Assembly: GCF_016103465.1 (NCBI RefSeq)
Contig: NZ_JAEEAP010000041.1
Coordinates: 1 to 36,228, forward strand
DNA: 36,228 bases
Source: Streptomyces sabulosicollis
Lineage (GTDB): Bacteria > Actinomycetota > Actinomycetes > Streptomycetales > Streptomycetaceae
Direction: 5' to 3'
Shown here: piece by piece, positions 25,531-33,601 of the stretch
How the letters are laid out: each line of letters starts with the position of its first letter
Numbering within the stretch: position 1 is the first letter of the stretch
Translations under genes and position numbers: made by a program
The notes under the pieces: model-generated
Told to the model about the DNA's origin: nothing
The model's input: only the letters and a program-made list of their open reading frames with translations
Databases searched by the model: none

Positions 25531-25544
25531 CCGGTACGTACCGG
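25531..25544. repeat. 14-bp perfect palindrome between proS and the SprT-like gene
   Basis: CCGGTACGTACCGG. The core GGTACGT recurs at 25621-25627 (ACTGGTACGTGCAAA), 88 bp further toward the next gene. Possibly paired binding sites for one regulator, which I cannot name. Confidence 0.45.
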
Positions 25545-25688
25545 CTTGGTGCGCGGTGCGTGGCTCATCCACACATTTACGCACCCGCCCCTCGTCGTCG
25601 TACATCACCGTGAACTGACTGGTACGTGCAAATTATTTGGGATGCCCCGGAATCGGAACACCGGACCGGTCCCGCTCGTTAGCACGAC

Positions 25689-26282
25689 GTGAGCACGACA
25701 CCACCTGTTCTCGCCGCAGAGCTGGCGCAGGCGTGGGCCGATATTCAACGGCACCACCCCGAGCTGCCGGATCTCGCCGCGCCCGAATCGCTGATCGGAG
25801 AATCGTCGTCCGCATGTGGCGCCGAGCTCTCCTTCGAACGGCTGCTGCATGAGGCAGTCCATGGGATCGCCGCTGCCCGCGGTGTCCGTGACACCTCACG
25901 CGCCGGCCGCTACCACAACCGCCGGTTCCTGGCGATCGCCGAGGAGCTGGGGCTGGACCACCCCGAGGAGCCGCATCCCAGCAGCGGCTTCTCGCTGGTC
26001 ACCCTCAGCCCCGAGGCGAGAAAGCGGTACCGGACGACGATCGACCGCCTCCAGCGCGCGCTCAAGGCGCACACCGTGGCGACCACCGCCGAGACCTCCC
26101 GCACCTTCCGCGGGCCCGCCGCGCGGCACGGCTCGTCCGGTGGCGGGGTCCGGGTCAAGGCGGTGTGCGACTGCGGGCGCAATGTCCGCGTCGTCCCGTC
26201 GGTGCTGGCCCAGGCGCCGATCGTGTGCGGCGGATGCGGGAAGCCGTTCCGCATTCCGGAGCCGGTGGCCGCGGTCGGCTGA
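25689..26282 (+). CDS. SprT-like zinc metalloprotease domain protein with C-terminal zinc ribbon
   Basis: A 197-residue protein. Residues 54-58 read HEAVH, an HExxH zinc-protease motif on a helix ([18 protein letters not shown]), followed at 75-80 by YHNRRF, a possible third His ligand (H76) like the 'HGxxF' of SprT domains. The C-terminal part has C160-x-C162 and C180-G-G-C183, a four-Cys zinc-ribbon ([20 protein letters not shown]). This order (HExxH, HxxxF, zinc ribbon) is that of SprT/SPRTN-like proteases, whose eukaryotic member cuts DNA-protein crosslinks. The resemblance is weak outside the motifs and activity is unproven. GTG 25689 has no SD. It precedes rpsP by 155 bp, probably with its own transcript. 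I recall homologues in other Streptomyces annotated hypothetical. Confidence 0.7.
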   Translation: MSTTPPVLAAELAQAWADIQRHHPELPDLAAPESLIGESSSACGAELSFERLLHEAVHGIAAARGVRDTSRAGRYHNRRFLAIAEELGLDHPEEPHPSSGFSLVTLSPEARKRYRTTIDRLQRALKAHTVATTAETSRTFRGPAARHGSSGGGVRVKAVCDCGRNVRVVPSVLAQAPIVCGGCGKPFRIPEPVAAVG

Positions 26283-26437
26283 CCTGTCACGGTGTGGCAC
26301 AATGGTCTGCTGTACTCGACAGCCGACCAGGACCCCTCTCTCCTCCGGCTGACGCGTCCATCGGGCACTCGGGTACCGCAACCCCACGCGGCACGTCGCA
26401 GTGCTCAACCACGTCAAGACCAGGAGACACCACTCCC

Positions 26438-26881
26438 GTGGCAGTCAAGATCAAGCTGAAGCGTCTGGGCAAGATCCGTTCGCCTCACTACCGCATCGTC
26501 GTCGCCGACTCCCGTACCCGCCGTGACGGCCGGGCGATCGAGGAGATCGGTCTGTACCACCCGGTGCAGAACCCGTCGCGCATCGAGGTGGACTCGGAGC
26601 GCGTGCAGCACTGGCTGAAGGTCGGCGCGCAGCCGACCGAGCCGGTGCTGGCCATCCTGAAGGTCACCGGCGACTGGCAGAAGTTCAAGGGTCTGCCCGC
26701 CCCGGCTCCGATGAAGGTCGCCGAGCCGAAGGCCGACAAGCGCGCACTGTTCGAGGCGGCCGCCAAGGACTCCGGTGACGAGCCGAAGGGTGAGGCGATC
26801 ACCCCGAAGGCGAAGAAGGCCGACAAGAAGTCGGACGAGGCGGCCGAGTCCGCTGAGTCCACCGCGTCGACCGAGGCATGA
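26438..26881 (+). CDS. rpsP: 30S ribosomal protein S16
   Basis: A 147-residue S16. Start GTG 26438 (V/M)[19 protein letters not shown] with AGGAG 11 bases upstream. The core S16 domain occupies about 1-85 ([40 protein letters not shown]). It is followed by a Lys/Ala/Glu-rich tail of about 60 residues ([19 protein letters not shown]), a long actinobacterial extension. S16 is needed for early 30S assembly. First gene of the ribosome-biogenesis cluster rpsP-KH-rimM-trmD; the KH gene overlaps its stop by four bases (ATGA). The leader (26283-26437) contains CACAAT (26299-26304), a possible -10. Confidence 0.97.
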   Translation: MAVKIKLKRLGKIRSPHYRIVVADSRTRRDGRAIEEIGLYHPVQNPSRIEVDSERVQHWLKVGAQPTEPVLAILKVTGDWQKFKGLPAPAPMKVAEPKADKRALFEAAAKDSGDEPKGEAITPKAKKADKKSDEAAESAESTASTEA

Positions 26882-27123
26882 GGATGCTCGAGGAGGCCCT
26901 CGAGCACCTGGTGAAGGGCATCGTCGACAACCCCGACGACGTGCAGGTGGCCTCGCGCAACCTGCGGCGCGGGCGGGTGCTGGAGGTCCGGGTGCACCCC
27001 GATGACCTCGGCAAGGTGATCGGCCGCAACGGCCGCACCGCACGCGCCCTGCGCACCGTTGTGGGCGCCATCGGCGGCCGTGGGATCCGCGTCGACCTCG
27101 TCGACGTCGATCAGGTCCGCTGA
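26878..27123 (+). CDS. khpA: KH-domain RNA-binding protein (KhpA family)
   Basis: An 81-residue protein from ATG 26878 overlapping the rpsP stop, or 79 residues from ATG 26884, the form I recall in other Streptomyces. A single KH domain with GxxG loop in [20 protein letters not shown], preceded by [20 protein letters not shown]. The family binds RNA and in Firmicutes pairs with a Jag/KhpB protein to act on small RNAs and cell elongation; here the role is inferred from family and from its conserved place between rpsP and rimM, likely ribosome-related. Transcription probably continues from rpsP, attenuated by the hairpin that follows. Confidence 0.93.
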   Translation: MRMLEEALEHLVKGIVDNPDDVQVASRNLRRGRVLEVRVHPDDLGKVIGRNGRTARALRTVVGAIGGRGIRVDLVDVDQVR

Positions 27124-27144
27124 GGCGATCAAGAAGAGCACCGG

Positions 27145-27183
27145 CACGGGCCGGGGAGGGCTTTGGGCCGTCCCCGGCCCGTG
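27145..27183 (+). terminator. Intra-operon hairpin between the KH gene and rimM
   Basis: CACGGGCCGGGGA (27145-27157) pairs perfectly with TCCCCGGCCCGTG (27171-27183), a 13-bp stem with a 13-base loop, ending 21 bases before the rimM start. It could reduce read-through from rpsP into rimM-trmD or stabilise the upstream mRNA. Confidence 0.65.
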
Positions 27184-27204
27184 TGTGTGAAGGGACATCG
27201 CATC

Positions 27205-27846
27205 GTGCAGTTGGTTGTCGCGCGGATCGGCCGTGCCCATGGCATCAAGGGCGAGGTCACCGTCGAGGTGCGGACGGACGAGCCGGAGCTGCGGCTCGGC
27301 CCGGGCGCCGTGCTGGCCACCGAGCCCGCCTCGGCCGGGCCGCTGACCATCGAGTCCGGCCGGGTGCACAGCGGGCGGCTGCTGCTGCGCTTCGAGGGCG
27401 TACGCGACCGCAACGCCGCCGAGGCGCTGCGCAACACCCTGCTGATCGCGGAGGTCGACCCGGAGGAACTCCCCGAGGACCCCGAAGAGTTCTACGACCA
27501 TCAGCTGATCGACCTCGATGTGGTCACCGTGGACGGCGCGGAGGTCGGGCGGATCTCCGAGATCTCCCACCTTCCGTACCACGACCTGCTGATCGTGAAG
27601 CGCCCCGACGGGGGTGAGGTGATGATCCCGTTCGTCTCCGAGGTCGTGCCGGAGATCGATCTGGAGGCGCAGCGCGCCGTGATCGACCCGCCGCCGGGTC
27701 TGCTCGACGAGGCCGAGGCGGAGGTCGCGGGCAGCCGTCAGGACGAGACCGGGGGCGGCCGTCAGGGCCGGACCGCGGACCGTGGTGAGGCTGGGGGCAA
27801 CCGTAAGGGCGACACCGCGGGTGGCCGTGAGGGTGAGTCGTCATGA
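27205..27846 (+). CDS. rimM: 16S rRNA processing / ribosome maturation factor RimM, with repetitive C-terminal tail
   Basis: A 213-residue protein needed for 30S head maturation; it binds S19. Start GTG 27205 (V/M)[19 protein letters not shown]. The N-terminal RimM barrel covers about 1-90 ([20 protein letters not shown]), and the PRC-barrel about 95-170 ([40 protein letters not shown]). From residue 176 a tail of five units follows, four of 8 residues ([32 protein letters not shown]) and one of 6 (DRGEAG). RimM is usually about 170-190 residues, so the tail is extra. Its stop overlaps trmD by four bases (ATGA), so trmD is coupled. Confidence 0.95.
   Translation: MQLVVARIGRAHGIKGEVTVEVRTDEPELRLGPGAVLATEPASAGPLTIESGRVHSGRLLLRFEGVRDRNAAEALRNTLLIAEVDPEELPEDPEEFYDHQLIDLDVVTVDGAEVGRISEISHLPYHDLLIVKRPDGGEVMIPFVSEVVPEIDLEAQRAVIDPPPGLLDEAEAEVAGSRQDETGGGRQGRTADRGEAGGNRKGDTAGGREGESS
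27730..27843 (+). repeat. 24-bp tandem repeats at the 3' end of rimM
   Basis: Units at 27730-27753, 27754-27777, 27778-27795 (short, 18 bp), 27796-27819 and 27820-27843 encode the Gly/Arg-rich 8-residue repeats of the RimM tail. The core is GGNRNCGTNAGGGNNNNACC. They run up to the stop codon and into the trmD start. Confidence 0.75.
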
Positions 27847-28685
27847 GGCTCGACGTCGTCACGATCTTCCCCGAGTACCTGGAGCCGCTGAACGTCTCGC
27901 TGGTCGGCAAGGCCCGCGCCCGCGGCCAACTCGACGTGCGCGTCCACGATCTGCGCGCCTGGACGCACGACCGGCACAACACGGTCGACGACACCCCGTA
28001 CGGCGGCGGCCCGGGCATGGTGATGAAGCCCGAGCCCTGGGGCGAGGCGCTTGACTCGATCATGGCGTCGGGCGAGGCCGAGGGGCTGGTCAAGCCCACA
28101 CTGATCGTGCCGACCCCAAGCGGCCGTCCGTTCACCCAGGCCCTCGCCGTCGAGCTCGCCGAGCGCCCCTGGCTGGTCTTCGCGCCCGCCCGCTACGAGG
28201 GCATCGACCGCCGGGTGATCGAGGAGTACGGCGAGCGGCTGGAGGTCCACGAGGTCTCGATCGGCGATTACGTCCTGGCCGGCGGAGAAGCCGCGGTGCT
28301 GGTGATCACGGAGGCGGTGGCCCGGCTGCTGCCGGGTGTGCTGGGCAACGCCGAGTCGCACCGCGACGACTCCTTCGCCCCCGGCGCGATGGCCGGCCTC
28401 CTGGAGGGGCCCGTCTACACCAAGCCCCCCGAGTGGCGGGGCCGCTCCATCCCGGAGGTGCTGATCAGCGGCCACCACGGCAGGATCGCCCGCTGGCGCC
28501 GGGACGAGGCGTTCCGCCGCACCAGCGAGAACCGCCCCGATCTGATCGAGCGCTGCGACCCGGCGACGCTCGACAAGCACGACCGCGCGCTCCTGGCCGA
28601 GCTGGGCTGGGAGGAGCTGCCCGGGACCGGCGGGGCGGCCGGAGGGGCCCGATTTGGGCGGCCGGACCGGGCCGTGGAAGAATAG
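27843..28685 (+). CDS. trmD: tRNA (guanine-37-N1)-methyltransferase TrmD
   Basis: A 280-residue SPOUT-knot enzyme that methylates G37 next to the anticodon (EC 2.1.1.228), preventing +1 frameshifts. ATG 27843 overlaps the rimM stop. Seen: [54 protein letters not shown]; the SAM-binding knot [20 protein letters not shown]; and [20 protein letters not shown] with the basic tail helix [20 protein letters not shown]. The length is normal for actinobacteria; the last 25 residues (Gly/Ala-rich) are poorly conserved. Confidence 0.97.
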   Translation: MRLDVVTIFPEYLEPLNVSLVGKARARGQLDVRVHDLRAWTHDRHNTVDDTPYGGGPGMVMKPEPWGEALDSIMASGEAEGLVKPTLIVPTPSGRPFTQALAVELAERPWLVFAPARYEGIDRRVIEEYGERLEVHEVSIGDYVLAGGEAAVLVITEAVARLLPGVLGNAESHRDDSFAPGAMAGLLEGPVYTKPPEWRGRSIPEVLISGHHGRIARWRRDEAFRRTSENRPDLIERCDPATLDKHDRALLAELGWEELPGTGGAAGGARFGRPDRAVEE

Positions 28686-28777
28686 GCCGCTGCCGTACGT
28701 CCGGGTGTGCGCCCCTGCCACAGGGGGACCGACGCCCATCCGATGAGGGCGGCACTCCGAATCATCATCCGATATTC

Positions 28778-28801
28778 CGCTGATGACCTGTGGCATCAGC
28801 G
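28778..28801 (+). promoter_or_regulatory. Hairpin directly before the rplS ribosome binding site
   Basis: CGCTGATG (28778-28785) pairs with CATCAGCG (28794-28801), an 8-bp stem, with the SD (GAGGAAAG, 28801-28808) starting at its 3' edge. The leader 28686-28817 is 132 bases. The position suits a leader through which L19 could regulate its own translation; known L19 leaders in Firmicutes differ in sequence, so this is inference. Confidence 0.45.
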
Positions 28802-28817
28802 AGGAAAGCAGACGATC

Positions 28818-29168
28818 ATGTCTCACCTGCTCGACACCGTCGACTCCGCGTCGCTGCGCAGCGACATCCCGACCTTCCGCCCCGGCGACACGGTCAACGT
28901 CCACGTCCGCGTCATCGAGGGCAACCGCTCCCGTGTCCAGCAGTTCAAGGGCGTCGTGATCCGCCGCCAGGGCTCCGGTGTCCGCGAGACCTTCACCGTC
29001 CGCAAGGTGAGCTTCAGCGTCGGCGTGGAGCGCACCTTCCCGGTGCACACCCCGATCGTCGAGAAGATCGAGGTCGTCACCCGCGGTGATGTGCGCCGCG
29101 CGAAGCTGTACTACCTGCGCGACCTCCGCGGCAAGGCCGCCAAGATCAAGGAGAAGCGCGAGAGCTGA
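28818..29168 (+). CDS. rplS: 50S ribosomal protein L19
   Basis: A 116-residue L19, located at the interface of the two ribosomal subunits. Start ATG 28818 ([20 protein letters not shown]), with GAGGAAAG about nine bases upstream; the open frame further up is leader. Seen: [60 protein letters not shown], and the C-terminal [19 protein letters not shown] signature. Full length and typical. It follows trmD after 132 bp as in most bacteria. Confidence 0.98.
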   Translation: MSHLLDTVDSASLRSDIPTFRPGDTVNVHVRVIEGNRSRVQQFKGVVIRRQGSGVRETFTVRKVSFSVGVERTFPVHTPIVEKIEVVTRGDVRRAKLYYLRDLRGKAAKIKEKRES

Positions 29169-29237
29169 GTTCGCGGCTGGATCGCGGCGATTTTGCGCGA
29201 CTACTGAGCTACCGCCGGATCATCCGGCCGGGCCGGA

Positions 29238-29243
29238 TAGGCT
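29238..29243 (+). promoter_or_regulatory. Candidate -10 box for a leaderless first signal peptidase transcript
   Basis: TAGGCT (TANNNT) ends eight bases before ATG 29252, with no SD. It may start the signal-peptidase operon; no clear -35. Confidence 0.45.
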
Positions 29244-29251
29244 CTGGCCCG

Positions 29252-30103
29252 ATGAACACCGAAGGACAGCTCGCGGAGCGCGACCGCTCCCCGGGCTCCG
29301 AGAAGGAGCACGAGGGGCGGTCGCGCTCTTCGCGTGCCTGCGCGCGGGCCGGGGACCCCCCGTCCACCGGGCGCCTGCCGCGATGGCCGCGCGGGACCTG
29401 GCTGACCGGCGGCGGGCGGTGGCGGCGGGCGGCGCTGCTCGCGACCGCGTGTGCCGCGCTCGTGCTGCTGGTGGCCGGCTTTGTGCTGCAGCCCTTCCTG
29501 ATCCCCAGCGGTTCGATGGAGGGCACCCTCCGCCCCGGGGACCGGGTGCTGGTGAACAAGCTCGCCTACCGGTTCGGGGACGATCCGCGCCGCGGCGACG
29601 TTGTCGTGTTCGACGGAGCCGGTTCCTTCGGCGAGGAGGAGCCGTCCGGGAATCCGGTGACGGGTCTGCTGCGCGAGGCGGCCGCGGCGGTCGGGCTGGC
29701 CGAACCGGCCGAGTCCGACTACGTCAAGCGCGTGGTGGGCATCGGTGGTGACCGGGTCACCTGCTGCGACGAGCGGGGGAGGATCGAGGTGAACGGTCAG
29801 CCGGTGGACGAGCACTATCTGCACCCCGGGGACAGGCCCTCGCGGGTGCGCTTCGACATCGTCGTGCCCGAGGGACGGCTGTGGGTGATGGGCGACCACC
29901 GCGACGCCTCCCGGGACTCACGTGACTACCTGGGCGCCCCGGGCGGGGGCACGGTCCCCGTCGACAAGGTGATCGGCCGCGCCGAGTGGATCGGCTGGCC
30001 GTTCGGCCGCTGGTCCGCTGTGCCCGGGACGGACGCCTTCGCGAGCGTGCCGGCGGCGCCCGGCCGCATACCGTCCGCTGCCCCCGGCGGTGCCCATGGG
30101 TAA
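29252..30103 (+). CDS. lepB: Type I signal peptidase 1 of 4 (Sip/LepB family)
   Basis: A 283-residue membrane protease (EC 3.4.21.89) that removes signal peptides outside the membrane. ATG 29252 follows a -10-like box and no SD, so it is probably leaderless. An N-terminal cytosolic part of about 58 residues precedes a membrane helix (AALLATACAALVLLVAGFVL). The catalytic Ser88 is in FLIPSGSMEGTLRPGDRVLV, the catalytic Lys in ESDYVKRVVGIGGDRV, and box E is LWVMGDHRDASRDSRD. There is a CC pair in VTCCDERG. It has no clear second membrane segment, unlike the next two. The next gene overlaps its stop by eight bases. Confidence 0.95.
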   Translation: MNTEGQLAERDRSPGSEKEHEGRSRSSRACARAGDPPSTGRLPRWPRGTWLTGGGRWRRAALLATACAALVLLVAGFVLQPFLIPSGSMEGTLRPGDRVLVNKLAYRFGDDPRRGDVVVFDGAGSFGEEEPSGNPVTGLLREAAAAVGLAEPAESDYVKRVVGIGGDRVTCCDERGRIEVNGQPVDEHYLHPGDRPSRVRFDIVVPEGRLWVMGDHRDASRDSRDYLGAPGGGTVPVDKVIGRAEWIGWPFGRWSAVPGTDAFASVPAAPGRIPSAAPGGAHG

Positions 30104-31289
30104 GCGCGGGCGTCCTCGTGCCAGGGCGCGCCAGGCGGTCCCGCCCGCCGGCGTCGGCGTGGGCACTCCCCGGCCGCCGGGCGAGCGCCGGGTGGGCGGG
30201 CGCGCGGAGCGGCGCAGGATCCAGCGCCGGATCAAGCGCAGGCGGCGCCGTTCGGCCGTCAAGGAGATACCGATCCTGGTGGGCGTGGCGCTGGTGATCG
30301 CGCTCGTCCTGAAGACCTTCCTGGTGCAGGCGTTCGTCATCCCGTCCGGCTCGATGGAGCAGACCATCCGGATTGGAGACCGGGTGCTGGTGGACAAGTT
30401 CACCCCGTGGTTCGGCTCGAAGCCGGAGCGCGGTGACGTGGTGGTGTTCAAGGACCCCGGGGGGTGGCTGGACGACGAGCGGAAGCCGCCCAAGGACGAC
30501 CCGCCGGTCATCAAGCAGGGCAAGGAGTTCCTGACCTTCATCGGGCTGCTGCCGTCCTCCGACGAGCAGGACCTGATCAAGCGGGTGGTCGCGGTGGGCG
30601 GCGACACGGTCGAGTGCTGTGATACGAACGGTAAGGTCACCGTCAACGGGACGCCGCTGAACGAACCGTATCTGCACCCGGGGAACCCGCCGTCGCAGAA
30701 GCAGTTCAAGGTGACGGTCCCTCAGGGGCGGATGTTCGTGATGGGCGATCACCGGTCCAACTCGGCGGACTCGCGCGTCCATCTGGACGAGCCCTACCAG
30801 GGCACGGTGCCGGACAACATGGTGGTCGGCCGCGCCGTGGTGATCGCTTGGCCGTTCGGGCACATGCGGCGGCTCGAGGAGCCGGACACCTACGCCTCGG
30901 TGAAGGACGCGCCGAGTGGGGCGACACAGGCCGAGGGCTCGGCGCATAGGCTGTCCCCCATGGATCAGCAAGGAATGGTCCAGCTCCCGACCCCTGCGGA
31001 ACTCCCGCTCGTTATGGGAGTGGTGGTCCTGCGCCGTTCGTGGGGCAGGCGGCAGTCAGGCGTGAGGAGTGGATGTGGGGGATTTGGCGGTCGGCGCACG
31101 ATCCGGTCACGAAGAGCCCGAGAGGCAGCCCGGGACGGGTGCGGAACACCCCACGGACGGGGCGGGCGAGGCGCCCGAAGCCGGTGCACCCACGAACGGG
31201 GCGCCTGCCGTGCCCAGGGCGTCGGACCCACACGGAGCCGATGGCGGGGAGGAACCCCCAGACCCCCAGGACGGTCCCGGCGCGGCTGA
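30096..31289 (+). CDS. lepB: Type I signal peptidase 2 of 4, whose 3' end overlaps the next gene by 215 bp
   Basis: A 397-residue protein from ATG 30096 (GTG 30090 possible). A basic N-terminal region (RRRIQRRIKRRRRRS) precedes the membrane helix EIPILVGVALVIALVLKTFL. Catalytic Ser86 is in FVIPSGSMEQTIRIGDRVLV, Lys in EQDLIKRVVAVGGDTV, and box E is MFVMGDHRSNSADSRVH. A second hydrophobic segment, PTPAELPLVMGVVVLRR (about 302-318), is probably a C-terminal anchor. The frame then stays open through an Arg/Gly-rich, cysteine-containing tail (RSGCGGFGGRRTIRSRR) to TGA 31289, overlapping the third signal peptidase gene in another frame. The tail is about 80 residues after the anchor; the catalytic part is normal. 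Confidence 0.9.
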   Translation: MGKRGRPRARARQAVPPAGVGVGTPRPPGERRVGGRAERRRIQRRIKRRRRRSAVKEIPILVGVALVIALVLKTFLVQAFVIPSGSMEQTIRIGDRVLVDKFTPWFGSKPERGDVVVFKDPGGWLDDERKPPKDDPPVIKQGKEFLTFIGLLPSSDEQDLIKRVVAVGGDTVECCDTNGKVTVNGTPLNEPYLHPGNPPSQKQFKVTVPQGRMFVMGDHRSNSADSRVHLDEPYQGTVPDNMVVGRAVVIAWPFGHMRRLEEPDTYASVKDAPSGATQAEGSAHRLSPMDQQGMVQLPTPAELPLVMGVVVLRRSWGRRQSGVRSGCGGFGGRRTIRSRRAREAARDGCGTPHGRGGRGARSRCTHERGACRAQGVGPTRSRWRGGTPRPPGRSRRG

Positions 31290-32172
31290 TCCGTCCGGGC
31301 CCGGGGACGGGGCACCGGGGAAGCCGGGCCCCGGGAGCCCCGGCGGGCCCGGGAAGCTCGGGAAGCCCAAGAAGGTGCGCTCCTTCTGGAAGGAGCTGCC
31401 GATCCTGATCATCATCGCGCTGGCTCTGGCGCTGCTGATCAAGACCTTCCTGGTGCAGGCGTTCTCGATCCCGTCCGACTCGATGCAGGACACCCTGCAG
31501 CGGGGCGACCGGGTGCTGGTGGACAAGCTCACCCCGTGGTTCGGCTCCGAGCCGGAGCGCGGCGAGGTGGTCGTCTTCCACGACCCGGGCGGCTGGCTCG
31601 GCGAGTCGCAGACCAAGAGCTCCGGTCCGGTCGCCGAGGGCATCCAGAAGGCGCTCAGCTTCATCGGGCTGATGCCGTCGGCGGAGGAGAAGGACCTGAT
31701 CAAGCGGGTCATCGCGGTCGGCGGGGACACCGTCTCGTGCAAGCGCGGCGGCAAGGTGATGGTCAACGGCAAGCCGCTGGACGAGCCGTACATCTTCCCC
31801 GGCAACACCCCCTGTGACGAGAAGCCGTTCGGCCCGATCAAGGTGCCCGAGGGCCGGATCTGGGTGATGGGCGACCACCGTCAGGACTCGCTGGACTCCC
31901 GCTACCACCAGAATCTGAACAACGGCACGGTCTCGGTGGACGATGTCGTCGGGCGCGCGATCGTCATCGCCTGGCCGATCGACCGCTGGGCCACCCTGCC
32001 GGTGCCGAGCACCTTCGACCAGCCGGGTCTGGGCGCGGCCGCCGCGATGGCCCCCTCGGCCCTGGGGTTCGCGGGTGCCCTGCCGCTCGTGCTGTGGCGC
32101 CGCCGCCGACTGATCGCCAAGGTCCGGACCGAGGCCGAGAGCCGGCCGGAGCGGTTGACCGCCGACTGCTGA
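31075..32172 (+). CDS. lepB: Type I signal peptidase 3 of 4, with long disordered N-terminus
   Basis: 365 residues from GTG 31075, chosen for GAGGAG five bases upstream and the opening (V/M)GDLAVGARSGHEE, like other Streptomyces SipX-type proteins; GTG 31069 is possible. Residues 10-100 are low-complexity, Gly/Pro/Glu-rich, and the first 71 codons overlap the end of the previous gene. Membrane helix ELPILIIIALALALLIKTFL; catalytic Ser136 in FSIPSDSMQDTLQRGDRVLV; Lys in EKDLIKRVIAVGGDTV; box E IWVMGDHRQDSLDSRYH; C-terminal hydrophobic anchor ALGFAGALPLVLWRRRRLIA. It is most like the second peptidase (PWFGSEPERGEVVVFHDPGG), so they are recent paralogues. Confidence 0.94.
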   Translation: MGDLAVGARSGHEEPERQPGTGAEHPTDGAGEAPEAGAPTNGAPAVPRASDPHGADGGEEPPDPQDGPGAADPSGPGDGAPGKPGPGSPGGPGKLGKPKKVRSFWKELPILIIIALALALLIKTFLVQAFSIPSDSMQDTLQRGDRVLVDKLTPWFGSEPERGEVVVFHDPGGWLGESQTKSSGPVAEGIQKALSFIGLMPSAEEKDLIKRVIAVGGDTVSCKRGGKVMVNGKPLDEPYIFPGNTPCDEKPFGPIKVPEGRIWVMGDHRQDSLDSRYHQNLNNGTVSVDDVVGRAIVIAWPIDRWATLPVPSTFDQPGLGAAAAMAPSALGFAGALPLVLWRRRRLIAKVRTEAESRPERLTADC

Positions 32173-32268
32173 CGGGGCCCGTACCGCCGGGTAAGGTGCG
32201 GTTCCGTGTGCCCCGGGGCACACGGAACCTGATCTTCTACGTCTGTTGCGTACGGCGGGAGCACTGGA

Positions 32269-33039
32269 ATGAGCGGAGCCCAAGGGGCGGCGGGCGGCAA
32301 GCCGCGGCGCACGCCCGGCAGCGTGCTGTCCGGGCTGGCGGTGGCCGTCGGCTGTGTGCTGTTCCTCGGCGGCTTCGTCTGGGGCGCGGTGCTCTACAAG
32401 CCGTACACGGTCCCGACCGACTCCATGACGCCGACGATCGGCAAGGGCGCCCGGGTGCTGGCGGAGCGGGTCGACGGCGGCGAGGTGCGCCGCGGCGACG
32501 TGGTGGTCTTCCACGACCAGGTGTGGGGCGACCTGCCCATGGTGAAGCGGGTCATCGGGGTCGGCGGTGACCGGGTCGAGTGCTGTGACAAGCAGGGTCG
32601 GCTGCGGGTGAACGGCAAGGTCCTTGAGGAACCGTATCTGCGCTCGGGGGAGCAGGCGTCCTCCACGGTCTTCTCCACCACCGTGCCCAAGGACCGGCTG
32701 TTCCTGCTGGGCGACCACCGCAGCGACTCCCTGGACTCGCGGGTACACCTCACCGACGAGGCGGGCGGCGCCGTGGAGCGGGGCGCGGTGGACGCCCGGG
32801 TGGACGCCACCGCCTGGCCGCTGGGGTCCTGGGGAATGGTGGGACGGCCCGATGCCTTCAAGGCGCTGCCGGGCGGGATCTCGCAGCCGGGGCCGCTGGG
32901 GCCGATCCTGATCGCGGTCGTGGCGGGCGCCGTGCTCATCCTGGCGGGCGCGGCCCACGGGCCGATCGCCCGGCGCAGGGCGGGCGGCGGCGCGCGGCGG
33001 GACCAGGCGGCGAAGGGGAAGGTGGCCGCGAGTGGCTGA
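32269..33039 (+). CDS. lepB: Type I signal peptidase 4 of 4 (shorter form)
   Basis: A 256-residue protein from ATG 32269 with GGGAG about eight bases upstream. N-terminal membrane helix (SGLAVAVGCVLFLGGFVWGA), catalytic Ser52 in YTVPTDSMTPTIGKGARVLA, Lys in LPMVKRVIGVGGDRVECC, box E LFLLGDHRSDSLDSRVH, and a C-terminal hydrophobic anchor GPILIAVVAGAVLILAGAAH with a basic end. The catalytic dyad is intact. Its sequence is more diverged from the other three. It starts 96 bp after the third peptidase. The NUDIX gene overlaps its stop by eight bases, so both share a transcript. Confidence 0.94.
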   Translation: MSGAQGAAGGKPRRTPGSVLSGLAVAVGCVLFLGGFVWGAVLYKPYTVPTDSMTPTIGKGARVLAERVDGGEVRRGDVVVFHDQVWGDLPMVKRVIGVGGDRVECCDKQGRLRVNGKVLEEPYLRSGEQASSTVFSTTVPKDRLFLLGDHRSDSLDSRVHLTDEAGGAVERGAVDARVDATAWPLGSWGMVGRPDAFKALPGGISQPGPLGPILIAVVAGAVLILAGAAHGPIARRRAGGGARRDQAAKGKVAASG

Positions 33040-33562
33040 GAGGCCGGACGGGGCCGAGCGGACCGGCACGGACGAGCGGCGGTTGCGGAAGGTCGCCCGG
33101 GTGGTGCTGCTGGACCCGCAGGACCGGATCCTGCTGCTGCACGGCTTCGAACCGGACGATCCCTCCTCGACGTGGTGGTTCACCCCGGGAGGCGGCCTGG
33201 AGGGCGAGGAGAGCCGCGAGGAGGCCGCGCTCCGGGAGCTCGCGGAGGAGACCGGGATCACCGATGTGCGGCTCGGCCCGCTGCTGTGGCGGCGGATCTG
33301 CTCCTTCCCGTTCGCCGGGCGGCGCTGGGACCAGGACGAGTGGTACTACCTGTGTCGTACCCAACAGACCCCGGCACGCGCGGGCGGCGGGCTGACGGAG
33401 CTGGAGCGGCGGAGCGTGGCGGGTCTGCGCTGGTGGACGGCGGATGAGCTGGCCACGGCCACCGAGCCGGTGTACCCGACACGGCTGGCTGAGCTGTTGC
33501 GTACGCTGCTCGTCGAGGGACCCCCGAGTGCACCGGTGATCCTGGAGACTGAACGCGTCTGA
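33032..33562 (+). CDS. NUDIX hydrolase
   Basis: A 176-residue NUDIX-family protein, from GTG 33032, overlapping the fourth peptidase stop by eight bases. The NUDIX box is complete: GGGLEGEESREEAALRELAE followed by ETGI (G-x5-E-x7-REUxEExGU), with the fold visible in LRKVARVVLLDPQDRILLLH and EWYYLCRTQQTPARAG. Members hydrolyse nucleoside-diphosphate derivatives; the substrate (oxidised nucleotides, sugar nucleotides or other) cannot be predicted. This gene sits here in other Streptomyces as well. Confidence 0.92.
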   Translation: MAERPDGAERTGTDERRLRKVARVVLLDPQDRILLLHGFEPDDPSSTWWFTPGGGLEGEESREEAALRELAEETGITDVRLGPLLWRRICSFPFAGRRWDQDEWYYLCRTQQTPARAGGGLTELERRSVAGLRWWTADELATATEPVYPTRLAELLRTLLVEGPPSAPVILETERV

Positions 33563-33601
33563 CGCACAATGGGGGGACGCACGGCTGAAGGGGAACATGC
33601 C

